From Carya illinoinensis (lineage: Eukaryota > Streptophyta > Magnoliopsida > Fagales > Juglandaceae), in the NCBI RefSeq assembly GCF_018687715.1, contig NC_056766.1, positions 44,308,933-44,372,932 of the forward strand: 64,000 nt of DNA, in the 5' to 3' direction. Both the position numbers and the translations under genes were made by a program. The first letter of the stretch is position 1; each line of letters begins with the position of its first letter. Positions 1 to 12,700 of this stretch are shown here, piece after piece. Under the pieces are notes generated by a model. The model was not told the DNA's origin, searched no databases, and was given only the letters and a program-made list of their open reading frames with translations.

Positions 1-402
1 AAACATTCATCAAATGAATCACCAAAAATAGAAAAATCATCCATGAATATTTCAACGAAACGCTCTACCATGTCACTGAATATACTCATCATGCATCGTT
101 GAAATGTAGCAGGAGCATTACAGAGTCCGAATGGCATCCTTCGATATGCAAAGGTACCAAATGGACATGTAAAAGTGGTCTTTTCTTGATCTTCAGGAGC
201 AATCTCAATTTGGTTATATCCAGAATAACCATCTAGGAAGCAATAGAATTTATGGCCCGCTACACGTTCAATGATTTGATCCATGAATGGTAGGGGAAAA
301 TGATCCTTTTTGGTGACAGAATTCAGTTTTCTGTAGTCAATGCACACACGCCAACCAGTAGTAACTCTAGTTGGGATCAATTCATTATCAGCATTGTTAA
401 CT
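1..402 (-). mobile_element. Ty3/gypsy reverse transcriptase fragment (Athila-like)
   Basis: Read on the minus strand, this stretch translates continuously as the N-terminal half of a gypsy reverse transcriptase. It contains ELIPTR, GWRVCIDYRKLN, a KKDHFPLPFMDQ block, the RRMPFGLCNAPATFQRCM block and the active-site region EIFMDDFSIFG. The FMDDFS form of the YxDD box is typical of the Athila-type gypsy lineage. The fragment continues beyond the left edge of the window. It stops abruptly near 402, where sequence of a LINE on the opposite strand begins. No LTR is visible here. It is a remnant. Confidence 0.85.
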
Positions 403-2577
403 AATGGGAGCCAAAGATCGGTTCAGGAGCTCCTAAGTATTCTGGGACAATATGAAAGATGGTTGGGACAAGTCATAAATAAACAAAAGTCTACTGTGTT
501 TTGTTTCAGTAAAATTTCCCAATCTCGGAAGAGGCGTCTTCTCCACAACACTGGCTTCGTAGAAGGTCACTTTCCTTTCAAATATCTTGGTGTGCCCATT
601 ATACTGGATCATCTTAAGCAATTACATTTTGAAGATATGGTGAATAAAATGAGACAAAAACTCAGTGGTTGGAAAATGCGACTACTATCTTCTGGAGGGA
701 AACTGATTTTGTTACGTCATGTTATTTCAAGAAAAAATAGGTAGCTTGGAAACAAATGTGTATGCCTATGGCAGAAGGAGGTATCGGGGTGAGGCTTCTC
801 CATGAGGTTCATTCAGCCTTGCACATGAGGTTTGCCTGGAATCTTCTATGAGGTAATTCTCTCTAGGCCAGTTTTTTTTAAGGCTAAATATGTGGGCTCA
901 AAACCTTGGTTATTAATAGATGCTGCTAAAGGTTCAAGATTCTGGAGAATGATTGCTCACTGTATTCCTTTGGTTTTGAATAATTCCAGATGGAGAGTTA
1001 GAGAAGGAGATATCTTTTTTTGGTATGATAAATGGCTTGATAATTGCCCCTTGATAAATGATTTGCCTCTTGTGGGTCAGCCTTTGATGAAAATCAAAAA
1101 ACGCCGATTGTCTGACGGATGGGACATGAACTTGCTTGAAAATTTGGTGGGCTTAGATAATGTCGATGATATCCTTGTCTCTTTATCTGGTCCTAATTCG
1201 GGTAAGGATGTTCTCGTTGGACCCAAACAGAGGAATGGATGTTTTCAACTCAATCTGCATGGCATTGTATTAGAGTCAGAGGAGTTTCTTTTGCTTGGCA
1301 TCCTTGGATTTGGCATAAAAGCCTACCTTTAAAAATGTATATTCATTTCTGGAAGGCGTGGCACAGGGCTTTGAGTGTGGATGATAGGTTGCATTGTGTT
1401 GGTATTCCAATTGTTTCCAAATGTTATTGTTGTTCTGTAGGTCATTATGAAGACATAAATCATGTTCTCTTTGAGGGTGATTTCCCAAAAAACATTTGGT
1501 CAACTTTCTCTATTCTTTTTGGTTTACCAATGGGCAGAAATTGGGAACAGGATGTTTCCTGTTGGTTCCGGCGTGCTAAGCCGTCTTCTCAGTTGGGTGT
1601 TATTATGGGTCTCATGCATGTCATAATTACCTGGAGACTTTGGAGGTGAAGATGTCTAGCAAGAATGGAGGGCACTTTAGAATCGTATGATACGGTTATT
1701 AAATCAATCTCTATTTGGATTGGGTCACTTGGTCTTGTGAGTGATAAGTACTACAATTTGTCTCATTTTGATGGCATGATTCTGGAGTCTTTACAAATCA
1801 GACTAGCTCCTTTAAAAGAAAGGACTTGTAAAGAAGTGCAGTGGCATAAACCTCCTCTAGGGTGGTTTAAACTGAACACGGATGGGAGTAGTCTCAGGAA
1901 CCCGGGTTCTTGTGGTACTGGTGGTGTTATTCACAATGATACTGGACAGCTTGTGAAAGCCTTTGCCTCACCTAGTGGAATGGTTCTAATAATAAAGCAA
2001 AACTTCTAGCACTATTATATGGCCTGCGGTTGTGCATGTCCCTTCAACTTTTTAATATAATTGTAGAGGTTGACTCGATGATGATTATTTCTTGGTGGCA
2101 TAGAGGTCGATGTCGGTTTGGTACTTGGAGGATTATTGGGATGAGATCGTGGTCTTAGCCCAATATATTAATTGCCACTTCCAGCATATTCTACGTGAAA
2201 GTAATAAAGTAGCAGACTGGTTGGCTAAAGCTGGCGCGACTGGTGCTTCTCCGGACTATTCTAATACTTCTTCTATGCCTCGGGTTCTTCGAGGCTTGAT
2301 ACGGTTAGATTTATCAGGGTTTCCTTCTATATGTTGTTGTTAAGGTTGGTTGTGGTTTGGTTCTTGTTTATTTTTGTTTTTGCGCTTTGGTTTTGTTTAG
2401 AGTTTTTTTCCTGGGTTTTTCCCTGAAGACTTTCTTTTGTTTCTACGGTTTTCCTCCACCATAAGCGAGGGTTTTATTAATAAATTCGGTTGGACATCAC
2501 TATTGAACAGGTGATTGCTCACTCTTCATTAAAAATAAAAAATAAAAAATAATAATAAAAAAAAGAAAAAAAGAAAA
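403..2577 (+). mobile_element. 5'-truncated LINE (L1-type) with degenerate ORF2 and A-rich tail
   Basis: Several plus-strand frames read as the C-terminal half of a plant non-LTR ORF2. They give the end of the reverse transcriptase (403-745, with KYLGVP and LSGWKMRLLSSGGKLILL), a connector (832-1240), the zf-RVT cysteine region (about 1239-1650, with HFWKAWHRALSVDDRL), and an RNase H domain (1820-2343, with LNTDGSS and HILRESNKVADWLAK). Frameshifts separate the blocks. In the RNase H the usual catalytic Glu of the AE motif is Lys (AKLLALLYGL). The 3' end is an A-rich tail at about 2529-2577. The element is dead. Truncation at its 5' end is normal for target-primed insertion. Confidence 0.85.
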
Positions 2578-4265
2578 TGGAAGTGATATTAAGTCATATT
2601 CCTAACAGTACTAGTCTATTAATTCGTGCATTAATTTACGGCTAATTGTGGGGAATACCTTCGATCGATTGGATTGAAACTTCAAACTCATGCATCTATA
2701 GAAACATCAACGTCATGACTGACAAATTCATTTACGACGTTCCTATTTGAAGCTGATCATGATCTTCCAGCTCCCAGCTTGAGCGTGCATGCAGATAATA
2801 TGGCCGGCCGGGTGGATTAATGTCTTGCAAAAGATCATGTATATATAGATAAAAGGTGGAATTTTCCCAAGAATTATAAACATATTGGGGGTAGTTATAA
2901 GTTATAATTAGCAAATTAAGTTGACTGAGATCAGCGAGCACATGCATGTGTGGCCGGAAATATTGCCAAGTCGTGTGCGTGGCTTGCATATATGCATGGG
3001 ATAGAATAATATTCAACGAGTCTCATACAATGATCAGGTATATGGACATTGTGAGGGACAAAATATCCAAGCCCAGGCCAGGCCCAGCTCACCGCCATCA
3101 CTAGGAGACAATTAGAGGAAAAGCAGAGGAAAAGCAAGAGGTAAAGGATAAGAGTGCATGTAAGAGGCAAGCTTTAAAATTCCAAAACTTTCAAAAACTT
3201 AAAAACTAATATATATATATATATATATATAATATATTATAATCCTGAAAAAGACATGAGAACATTGATCATCGACATCTCGTACAATTGGTCATAAGAT
3301 TAACCTTATTGATGCGAATAATAGTAATACACGCTTCTATAATGATAATATTATTATTATTATCACACACAACGTAGGTACACAGCATGATAGCCAGCAA
3401 GCCATTGGCCCGGCCTTATTGTTGATAATACAAGCAGCTTATAATATTTTACATATATGATTATCAACACTAATATTAATCTGTGGAGCAATAATTATTT
3501 TAATATCGACCTCTTCTCCAGTACTAGCCATGGCTTCTCCACTAGACTTGGCCAATTATTAATCGCTTTAGCCAATGCATTGGAAGCTACGAAAAGAAAG
3601 AGAAATTATGTTCATTAGAAAATAGGAAATAAAATTTTCAAAAAATAAAGATAGCTAGGATATATAGAGATTCTTGTTTTCCCGGCGTTTGGCTTTGGTT
3701 AAAATTTATTTACAAAAGTTATCGTCACAAACGACCTAACAGGCCGTACGTACGTACATAGGCGTTTATAATTAATGAAGATATGTAGGAAAAAGTTAGA
3801 ATATAGAGATCATGATCACTCATCATGTATCAGGAAGTCGGAAACCTGCCAGTTTATTAATTTTGATGATTTGCTTAATGGGGATTGCAAAATTCTATCG
3901 AGTTTCAATATTTGCTACACGTAAGTACTCCATGTCTTACAATAATATTATAACTTTAATAAAAATGAAAACACCAATTATTTGTATTTTTTAGTATAGT
4001 TGACATGAAAATTAATTAAGCTTATGCACCAATGGTATACTGTTGGGTGTGTAACAAATAAGGCTTATAAATAGACTTTCTCAATTCTAAAAGCATTTAT
4101 AAATAATTACCATTATTTAAGAAATACATGCATGATATACTGAGGTGATCACTTTTTATATTATATGAGATTTTTTTCAATAAACTAGATTTAATAAATC
4201 ACATTTAGCCGCAATAGTTTATTAAGTTTTGCTTGATTGAAATCACTACGTAAACCTAGGAGTAC
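2578..4265. other. Intergenic, 3' flank of GH18 copy 1
   Basis: I see no convincing gene here. About 2920-3040 matches 30465-30800 by eye, so this is 3'-flanking DNA shared with the GH18 copy at 31169. It holds a TA microsatellite at about 3209-3230. I looked for a second GH18 exon (an acceptor followed by a short peptide ending in a TW motif) and did not find one. Confidence 0.6.
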
Positions 4266-5198
4266 TCATAAAAATATTATTGAATCCATGCTACTAATTA
4301 CCTGCATTTGAGAGGTCCAATTGTCATCGGAGGCCAGATGCCATGCAAAGTAACCGCCCAAGTTTATTCCCCTAAACGCCTCCTTAACTTTAGCAGCGAT
4401 GTCATTGGGATCTCCATTCCCGTGATTATAGCCATGAAATGGAAGGCCGAGGACCAAGTTTTCGGTCGGAGCTTCCCGTTTAATCCAGTCGTCAATTCCT
4501 GCTTTTCCGCAGCTGAGCCACGCATCAACCGGTCCAGTCTTCCCGGGTGAATTGGAGGGAGAGGGAGTATCGAAGTCAATGGTCAGTACGTTGATCCAGT
4601 CCAAGTACTTTGAAATAGCCTGACAAGGATAATCGATATTGTTACCGTCTGTACCATGAATGACCGGTTGGTGAAAGACCGCTGCAGTCAGAAGCAACTT
4701 TTCATAATTATTAGTCTGTTTGGCTTTCTCGTCATTTATGGCTTGACGCCATTCCTCGAGGAGTAAGGCAAACAGGTGCATCTGTTCGGCATTGGAGGGG
4801 TATAGCCAGCAGAGGTCCAGGCCATCGTATTTGTTCTCCCTGGCTAGTTGTATGGACCTGTTAATGAATGCTTCACGCAGTTTAGCATCTCTAGCCACTG
4901 AAGCAATGGCTGAAGATATGTTGGGGCCTTCATCACCACCGATGGATAAAAGGGCTTTCACGCGAGGGTTTGTTCCTTTGACGGTTTCGGAGAAGGATTC
5001 GAATCTTCCACTGTTGTCAGGAAATTTGATCACATCATCATTCTTTTGATGTGGCGGAATCGGATATTGGACCTTGGCAAAGCCAGCATAAAGATGAGTG
5101 AAGTGGTTGGATTTTATGTCTGCTACTTGGAGTTCAAACGTGCTAAACCAGTATCCGGCTTTTTTTGCTGGATGATCAGCAGTAGTACTCGAAGCCAT
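4266..5198 (-). CDS. GH18 chitinase-like protein, non-catalytic and lacking the insertion domain (copy 1)
   Basis: The 310-residue open frame starts MASSTTADHPAKKAGYW and has no hydrophobic signal peptide. It is clearly GH18 class V: KALLSIGG near residue 81, the DGLDLCWLYP block at 125-134, LDWINVL, LVLGLPFHGY and a C-terminal GYFAWHLASDDNW. The catalytic motif DxxDxDxE reads D-G-L-D-L-C-W-L, so the third Asp is Cys and the proton-donor Glu is Leu (residue 132). The YDF motif reads IDF. About 60 residues that form the alpha/beta insertion domain in copy 4 are missing between GLPFHGY and the last strand, without a frameshift. A donor-like CAG|GTAATT sits where the siblings have their intron, but in another phase, and no second exon was found. 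The frame simply reads on to a stop. Family: chitinase; inference: a non-hydrolytic, intracellular protein or a young pseudogene. Confidence 0.75.
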   Translation of the reverse strand: MASSTTADHPAKKAGYWFSTFELQVADIKSNHFTHLYAGFAKVQYPIPPHQKNDDVIKFPDNSGRFESFSETVKGTNPRVKALLSIGGDEGPNISSAIASVARDAKLREAFINRSIQLARENKYDGLDLCWLYPSNAEQMHLFALLLEEWRQAINDEKAKQTNNYEKLLLTAAVFHQPVIHGTDGNNIDYPCQAISKYLDWINVLTIDFDTPSPSNSPGKTGPVDAWLSCGKAGIDDWIKREAPTENLVLGLPFHGYNHGNGDPNDIAAKVKEAFRGINLGGYFAWHLASDDNWTSQMQVISSMDSIIFL

Positions 5199-5289
5199 TG
5201 GAGGAAAGGAGAAGCAATTAGTTACAAACTTTGGTTTTGTTTTTGTTGTTGGTGGTGTCTATAGCTTGGTGGTACTGGCTCTATCTATG

Positions 5290-5304
5290 CCCCCATATAA
5301 AATT
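5290..5304 (-). promoter_or_regulatory. Putative TATA box of GH18 copy 1
   Basis: On the minus strand a TTTTATATGG stretch lies about 95 bp upstream of the ATG at 5198. This is a plausible distance for a short 5' leader. It is assigned by position and sequence only. Confidence 0.35.
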
Positions 5305-7502
5305 GAACAAGCTGGCATATCAATAAAGTACAATAGGCTTAATACATAGATACATAAATTAGTTTACAAAAAAGTCCATATCATTTAATATATGCCATAT
5401 ATATCTACCCACCTTATTGCGTCCAATAAAGTAATTGCCAATATAATAATTTAAACCGATTATGATTTTTGGATTTTCGTAGGAGCTCTTTTACTTTAAC
5501 CCACTGGCAACTGAAAGGAAGAAGAAAACTCTGGAAGAAATGAGATTATGAGACCTTTTCAATTATTTCGAGTAAGTAATACAAACCCCCAAAGTCTGAT
5601 TTTATATATAGTACTAGCTGCAGAACTTTGGCGGTAAATAAAAAACAGATCAGGTTCTTTACAAGAATAGAATACAAGCTAACTAACTGCCAATTAAATC
5701 GTTTATGGAATTAAGAGCAAGTTGCTAATTAATTAATTTTTTCAGAGAACTATATATAGGGTGTAGTTCTTTAAATTAATTTTGAACTTAAGTTGGGTAA
5801 GAAAACTAATTATCTAGCTAGTTGTGTTTAATTTTAGTAAATATTTAATTGTAAACAGGATTTGTAGCTATATCATCGAGAAATACTATTCTTCATCCTT
5901 GATTTTGTCACTCACAATCATACTGTTTAATTATGTAGTGCGTTATAAGTACTGATTTTATATGTCAACCGCTTAAAATTAGAATAAGCAACTTAAAATC
6001 AAGGATGTAAAGAGTAGCATTACTCTTAAATTAATATTCAAAAGAGCATTATTTTTAAGTCACCATAAATTATATTAATAAATCAGTTAAAGGGTATTTA
6101 TTTAAAAAAAATATAAATGCAATTGATTAATTATGTAGAAAATAAGGGTATTCATTTAAAAAACTGTAAATGCAATTGAGTAGTTATATATAATAAAATG
6201 ATTGGGACACGAGACCTATCCAATGGGTTTGTATGGGATCGAGCAATGTTTTATTACTGTTGGTGCAATGTTCCTAGATAGTACATAAATAAAAATATGA
6301 ACAATACATGGAAAAAAAATTATATACTTTGTGTACCGGTGCTCTTAATAAAGTAACAGATTAAAGTACGTCAGAGCTTAGCAAACCATGAGTAGTACTA
6401 CGAAGATATAAAGTAACAGATTCATCACGATGATCTAATGCCCACGTACTAATAGCATTTTACAACTTTATTAGCACCCGGCCATTGTGGATATTTAAAA
6501 ACAAATTAAGAAACTCAAAACAGGATCCCGTCAAAAAAGAAAGAACTCTCCTGGCCCGTATGCTTGTTTCTTAATTCCTTATATATCTAAGTTCTCAGCT
6601 TCCACATTCATCTAGATTTTAAGTTTTTCTTATGCAATTATTCATTTTATTGCATATCATGTATGTGAATTACGAAACCTCAGAAATCCAAAACGTACGT
6701 ACGTTGATAAGTCCAGATCACAATATTTTAGAGAACAACATATCATCTTTCTATAATTGTTTGTACCCATTATAGATATCTATTAAAAAAGGAAAGGCTA
6801 AAAATGCTAGAACCTTTTAATTTATGCTAGCTGATGTGACAAGTTTTCTTATTTGCGTATTGATTTTTCTATATTTCAAGTGAGAATCAACAATATGGAC
6901 TGTTGTATGAATAATAATGTAGCACAAAGTGAGTCATAAATATGCTGGCCTGGATTACACGGTACAACTTATTGAAATAGAATCTTTTTACATCGTATCA
7001 AAGATGCAGCCAACTCCAATGTCAAATTAATAGGATAATGAAGTCTATCCCCTTGATAGGCTAAATATATGATGCTCTAGCTATGATTTAGAACCATATA
7101 TTAAATGAGTGGATCTAGAGATATTAAATATTGCTACTACATGTTAATATATATGGAATTTAGCATTAAACAATATTAGATTCAGATGTTTGTTTAACTT
7201 TCATTAAATTGTAAAAATATTTAAAATAGAAGATCTTTTCAATTAATCTCTCTTGATCTTTTTCTTTTTTTAATTAAGTGGCGCTGGAAGTCACTTTCAA
7301 TCCTCTTGTTATATGCATATATTTATTTGGAAAAATCTAGTTGCAAGCACAACTACGCACTAATATGCATACAAATTTAATGTGATCGATCAAAAAATAA
7401 ATTTTATTGAAAACAGTTCTAATTTAAATTTTGAATATGAAGGAATCAGTATTGGTATACAGATTAGTACGCAACTTTATTTATACGTAGCAAAACTCCA
7501 CC

Positions 7503-7690
7503 GGCCATTAATGGAAATCCAGCTAACCGTATCCATATGAGATACAAATCTATAAAGATAAGTCCAAGTGAGATATCCTTACCGAACGGGTACTGCCACA
7601 AGCTGAGTCGTGCTCTAAAAGGATGTAACATACCAAACTTGGCAATGAATTATTTAGATTTTAAAGATTATTTTCATGAATATATCTAGC
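7503..7690 (+). repeat. Solitary partial monomer of the 325-bp tandem repeat
   Basis: GGCCATTAATGGAAATCCAG through GATTATTTTCATGAAT matches the second half of the monomer that is tandemly repeated at 16545-20805. The sequence on its right (CTAGCTAAATTTTCAACTAAGG) matches the right flank of that array near 20807. Copy 1 of the segmental duplication thus has a single partial monomer where copy 2 has about thirteen. Confidence 0.8.
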
Positions 7691-8026
7691 TAAATTTTCA
7701 ACTAAGGTTAAGGATGAAACCTCATTGAAAATTAGTGATATTATTTATGAGATTACTTTTCTCAATTAATTATATGTCCAACAATATTTGTTCTTATCTC
7801 ATATAAATTGAGAGATCGAGATAAAATTCTTAATAGTTCAATCATTTTTTTTCATGATCTATTATAATATAAAACTCTTGATAAAATTATATCACTAAAT
7901 CAGTTAAAGGGTATTTATTCAAAAAAAATATAAATGTAATTGATTAATCGTATAGAAAATAAGGGCATTCATTTAAAAAACTGTAAATGCAATTGAGTAG
8001 TACTCATATATAAAATGAAAATAGAT

Positions 8027-8186
8027 GATATTTACAATCGTGGATTGTGCAAGTGTTATGCAGTCTCTTTAAAAAAAAGTAAATTAGTACGAGACTCACA
8101 TGAAAAAATACTAACTTTTTAATTACGGATCCTACTCTTTTTTAAAATAATTGCAGTACTCGCGCACTCCACAACTATATATACTA
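8027..8186. repeat. MITE-like inverted-repeat element, family M1
   Basis: GATATTTACAATCGTGGATTG on the left and a rough reverse complement (CCACAACTATATATAC) on the right enclose a short AT-rich core with TAAATTAGTACGAGACTCACATG. Similar units lie at about 48290-48470, 53289-53448 and 54543-54718. There is no coding capacity. The exact ends and the superfamily were not determined. Confidence 0.45.
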
Positions 8187-8864
8187 TTATTCAAAAATGA
8201 TTGGGACACGAGACTTATCCATGGGGTTTGTACGGATCATATTTACAACTGCCATGTCCATGCTCGGATCATATTTACGTACGTACATATATATATATAG
8301 TAGTAGAGTACCTGCCTTATCGATCATTAACGTACGACATTAGTTTAGGATCATGTGAAGTAGTTATCGGTGTACATATAAATCCATTATTAACTTTCTA
8401 AGAATCTAACCATTGTGGGGTAGGCCTTCGATTGCTTCATTTTGTCGTCTAGTCCCATGCATGCATATTGCATGGGTACTGGTCTCTAGATATTAAGGAA
8501 GAAGAGAAGGCCCAAATTAAATCTGTCAAGGCAGAGACCCACAATTGAGCACAAAACAAATACATAACAGCAGACTCCTCGCATACACGTACGGTAGAGA
8601 AAAAGTGAATCCTATAGAATTGTAAATATAGGACAGGTGTCAAATAATCCTATCTCCATGTAATTCTGTTAGCAGCAATACTTGTATATATACAGACTGT
8701 AAATTCACGAAAGTAGAAATGTCCAACAGAGAATGAAATCACTACATTTTCTCCCGGGTATTGTGTCGAACACTGGATGTACATTCTGGAAATTTATTTC
8801 ATTACTAGATAACTTGGTTGAAACTAACAACTCATTACGTAAAATATGACTGATCATATATGGT

Positions 8865-9684
8865 TGTAATGTTATATGCCTGAGTCTTTCTCCTTTGTAC
8901 AACACTCAGTTTATACCAAAGATTCAAAACGAATGCAAGACTCTATACAAATATGTTCAAAATAATCTTTTAAGCATATATATATAAACTGTATAACATG
9001 TAATGATATTGAAAGTAAATACTGATTTAACCAAGACAGAACCAACGAACCAACAGATTGTGACTAAACCCTAATATGCAAACAGATCCAAATAATAACC
9101 AGGAATCGAATAATAACAAGATTAATCATCAAGAAAATAGAGAAATAAAGCAAAGATAAAGCAAGAAAGAACAATACAACCGATTTACGTGGTTCGACCC
9201 TAATGGTCTACGTTCACGGTAGGAATGGGCCTCAGAGCTTTATTGATATCAATGTCCATCACAGAGAAACCTCAGAAACTCTCTTAGATTACAGAGTACT
9301 CATTTACACTCCAGAAAATCAAAGATTTTCTTCCCAAATGAAACCCTAATCTGTCCCTCTCTGTTCTCTCTCTCGAACCCCCCTTCTCTCAATCGGCTGA
9401 ACAGAATACCAAAATGAATTAGGTTAAACAGACTGCTGAAGCGATACATATATAGGACATGACATATGGCTCCACGTGTACTGATCCTACGGTTCAAACT
9501 TGGCCTCGGTTTGATGTAGCTTACAAGTCACGTGCTGGTCATGTGATCAAGATCTCAGATCATTAAGGCTTCATTAATCCAGACCCTTCATTCTATTCAT
9601 CCAATCGTAACACATAAAAACAAGAGAGGTCAGATTAATAAAAACATAACAATTATATAAATGTTAATTGCCATACCATTTACA
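8865..9684 (-). repeat. Copia A 3' LTR
   Basis: The 820-bp terminal repeat has TG...CA ends with short inverted TGTAA/TTACA termini. It is the 3' LTR relative to the element's minus-strand transcription. Confidence 0.93.
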
Positions 9685-9761
9685 AATCTCCACCTTGGCA
9701 AAACATTTATTTGCCAAAAAATATCAATCCTCATCATTGGCTTATTCCTGCACCTTTCCCT

Positions 9762-12700
9762 CTAATGAGGACAGACTCTAGACTCCATGCCAATTAAGTT
9801 CAGACAGTGTCTGAACTTAGACTTTGGGAGTGACTTGGTCATCATATCTGAGGGATTATCCTCAGTTGAGACCTTCTCCACACCCACAACCTTAGACTCT
9901 ATAACATCCCTAACAAAATGAAGCCTTATATCAATATGCTTAGACCTTTCATGGTAAACTTGATTTTTAGCTAAGTGAAGTGCACTCTGATTATCACAGT
10001 ACACAGAAATATTACCATTAAAAATACTTAACTCATTTGCAATGCCCTTTAACCAAATGGCCTCCTTTATTGCTTCAGTCAATGCTATATATTCAGCCTC
10101 TGTTGTGGACAAAGCCACAACAGATTGTAAGTGTGACTTCCAACTAACAGCCCCTCCAAAAGCAGTAAACACATATCCAGTTAAGGATTTTCTAGTGTCT
10201 ATATTTCCAGCAAAATCAGAGTCTACAAAACCAATTAACTCACATCCTTTCTCAATACCCTTTCCAAAACTGAGTCCTAGGTTAGTAGTGCCAACTAGAT
10301 ACCTTAGTACCCATTTAATGGCTTGCCAATGGGGTTTACCAGGGTTCCCCATAAACCTACTAACCACACTCACAGCATAAGTCAGATCAGGTCTAGAGCA
10401 GACCATTGCATACATTATGCTTCCCACCATGCTAGCATAGGGAATTTGTTGCATAAAATCAATATCAGAATCTGTTTTAGGGGCCTAATCTATAGATAAT
10501 TTAAAGTGTTGACCTAAGGGTGTGTTAACAGATTTAACAAGTTCCATACCAAATCTTTTAAGGATTTTAGAGATGTAATTTTTCTGAGACAAGTATAACA
10601 GTCTAGCACTCCTGTCCCTCTCAATTTCCATTCCTAAAATTTTCTTAGCAGGGCTCAATTCTTTCATTTCAAATTCTGATTTCAACATGCATTTAACTTG
10701 ATCAATTATAACAATGTCTTTACAAGCCACCAGCATGTCATCAACATACAATAGGAGATAAACAAATATTCCTTTTTCTTCCTTGTAATAGACACAGCTA
10801 TCATAACAACTTCTTTTAAAATTATTGTTAATCATGTGTGTATCAAATCTTTTATACCACTATCTAGGTGACTGTTTAAGACCATATAAAGATTTTTTAA
10901 GAAGACACACTTGATTGTTTTTAATTTCATTAGTAAAACCTTCAGGAGGTTGCATATAAATTTCTTCTTCAAGTTCTCCATGCAGAAAAGCAGTTTTAAC
11001 ATCTAATTGTTCTAGATGCAAGTTTTCAAAGGCTGTATAAGCAAATAGTAGCCTAATTGAGCTATATTTAACTACAGGAGAGAAGATTTCATTGAAATCA
11101 ATTCCTTCTCTCTGTGTAAAGCCTTTGGCTACAAGCCTAGCTTTATACCTGGTCCCTTCTATCCCTGGTATGCTTTCCTTTTTCTTAAAAATCCACTTGG
11201 ATCCCACTAGTTTTACTCCTTTGGGTTTTAGCACTAGAACCCAAGTTTTATTCTTATTCAAGGATTCCATTTCCTCATGCATGGCTAGTATCCATTTAGA
11301 GGAGTCCTTGCTGGTCACAGCTTCTTTGTAGGATCTAGGTTCCTGATAAACTACTTCATCAGCAACTGTTAAGGCAAACATGGTAAGTTCAGCTTGACCA
11401 TACCTTGAAGGTGGTTTAATCACCCTCCTCTGTCTATCTCTAGCCAGATTCCAAGATCTAGCTCCACCTTGACTTGTATCCTCTGAAGTTTGACCCTCAG
11501 AGTCACTGTCATTACCAGTTACAGATTCAGGTTGGGTATTAACCTGCTCCACCTCAATCTGAGATCCCTCTAAGAACTTGTCATTATTATTAACTGACTG
11601 TGACTCTTGTACCCGAGCCATGTGTGACTCATTAAAGGTCACATCTCTGCTCACAATGCATCTAAACCTACCAGGTCCTTCTACCCATAGTTTGTATCCC
11701 TTAACCCCTTCAGGATACCCTATGAAAATACACTTAAGTGCTCTAGGTTCCAATTTGTCAGTTTTTGAATGTGCATAAGCTACACACCCAAAAACTCTAA
11801 GGTGATCATAAGTGGGAGGTTTTCCAGACCATAGTTCCTGAGGTGTTTTAAACCCTATTGCAGAAGAAGGACACCTATTTATAAGATGTACTGCTGTGTT
11901 TGTTGCTTCTGCCCAGAAGGTTTTGGGCAGCCCTGAATTTGACAACATACACCTCACTCTTTTTAGGATAGTCCTATTCATTCTTTCAGCAAGTCCGTTC
12001 TGTTGGGGGGTTTCTCTCACTGTTTTATGTCTAAGAATTCCTTCTCTTTTACAATACATGTTAAACTCATTTGACAAGAACTCTAAACCATTATCAGTCC
12101 TTAAAACTTTGAGTCTTCTACCTACTTGGTTCTCTACCAGGTTTTTCCACTCTTTAAATCTCTCAAAGGTGTCACTTTTATTTTTAAGGATATAGACCCA
12201 AACCTTTCTTGAGTAATCATCTACAAATGATAGGAAATAACTTCCTCCATTGTGTGAATTTACTCTTGCAGGTCCCCATAGATCAGAGTGGACATAGTCT
12301 AAAGTTTGTTTGGTATTATGGATTGCTGGCTTAAAGCTAACTCTTTTGGCCTTCCTATAAATGCAGTCCTCACAGAAGGGTAGGTTGCCTAGATTCTGGT
12401 CAGTTAACAAACCTTGTTTTTGCAACTCTAAAAGTCCCCTCTGACTCACATGCCCAAGCATCCTATGCCACAGTACAGATTGGTTCTGTACAGTATTCTG
12501 TACAGAAGATGCTTCCCCAACTATAGTCTTACCAAGTAGTATGTATAAACCATTCTTAATCACTCCTTTCATAATAACCAAGGACCCTCTTGTAACCCTA
12601 AGAACCCCTGCCTCAGATTTGAAAGTATGGCCTAATAAATCAAGCATGCCAAGAGAAATTAAATTTCTCTTCAACTCAGGTATAAATCTAACCTCCCTTA

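Larger units (their letters stand above)
5693..8864. repeat. Segmental duplication, copy 1, left part
   Basis: This non-coding stretch matches 15171-21732 in the same order: the GGAATTAAGAGCAAGTTGC block (5705 versus 15185), the GATTGGGACACGAGACCTAT block (6200 versus 15391), AATATGGACTGTTGTATG (6892 versus 16089), and the CATTACTAGATA block (8799 versus 21628). It contains no gene I can support. Copia element A interrupts it at 8865, and the copy resumes at 14571-14857. Confidence 0.8.
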
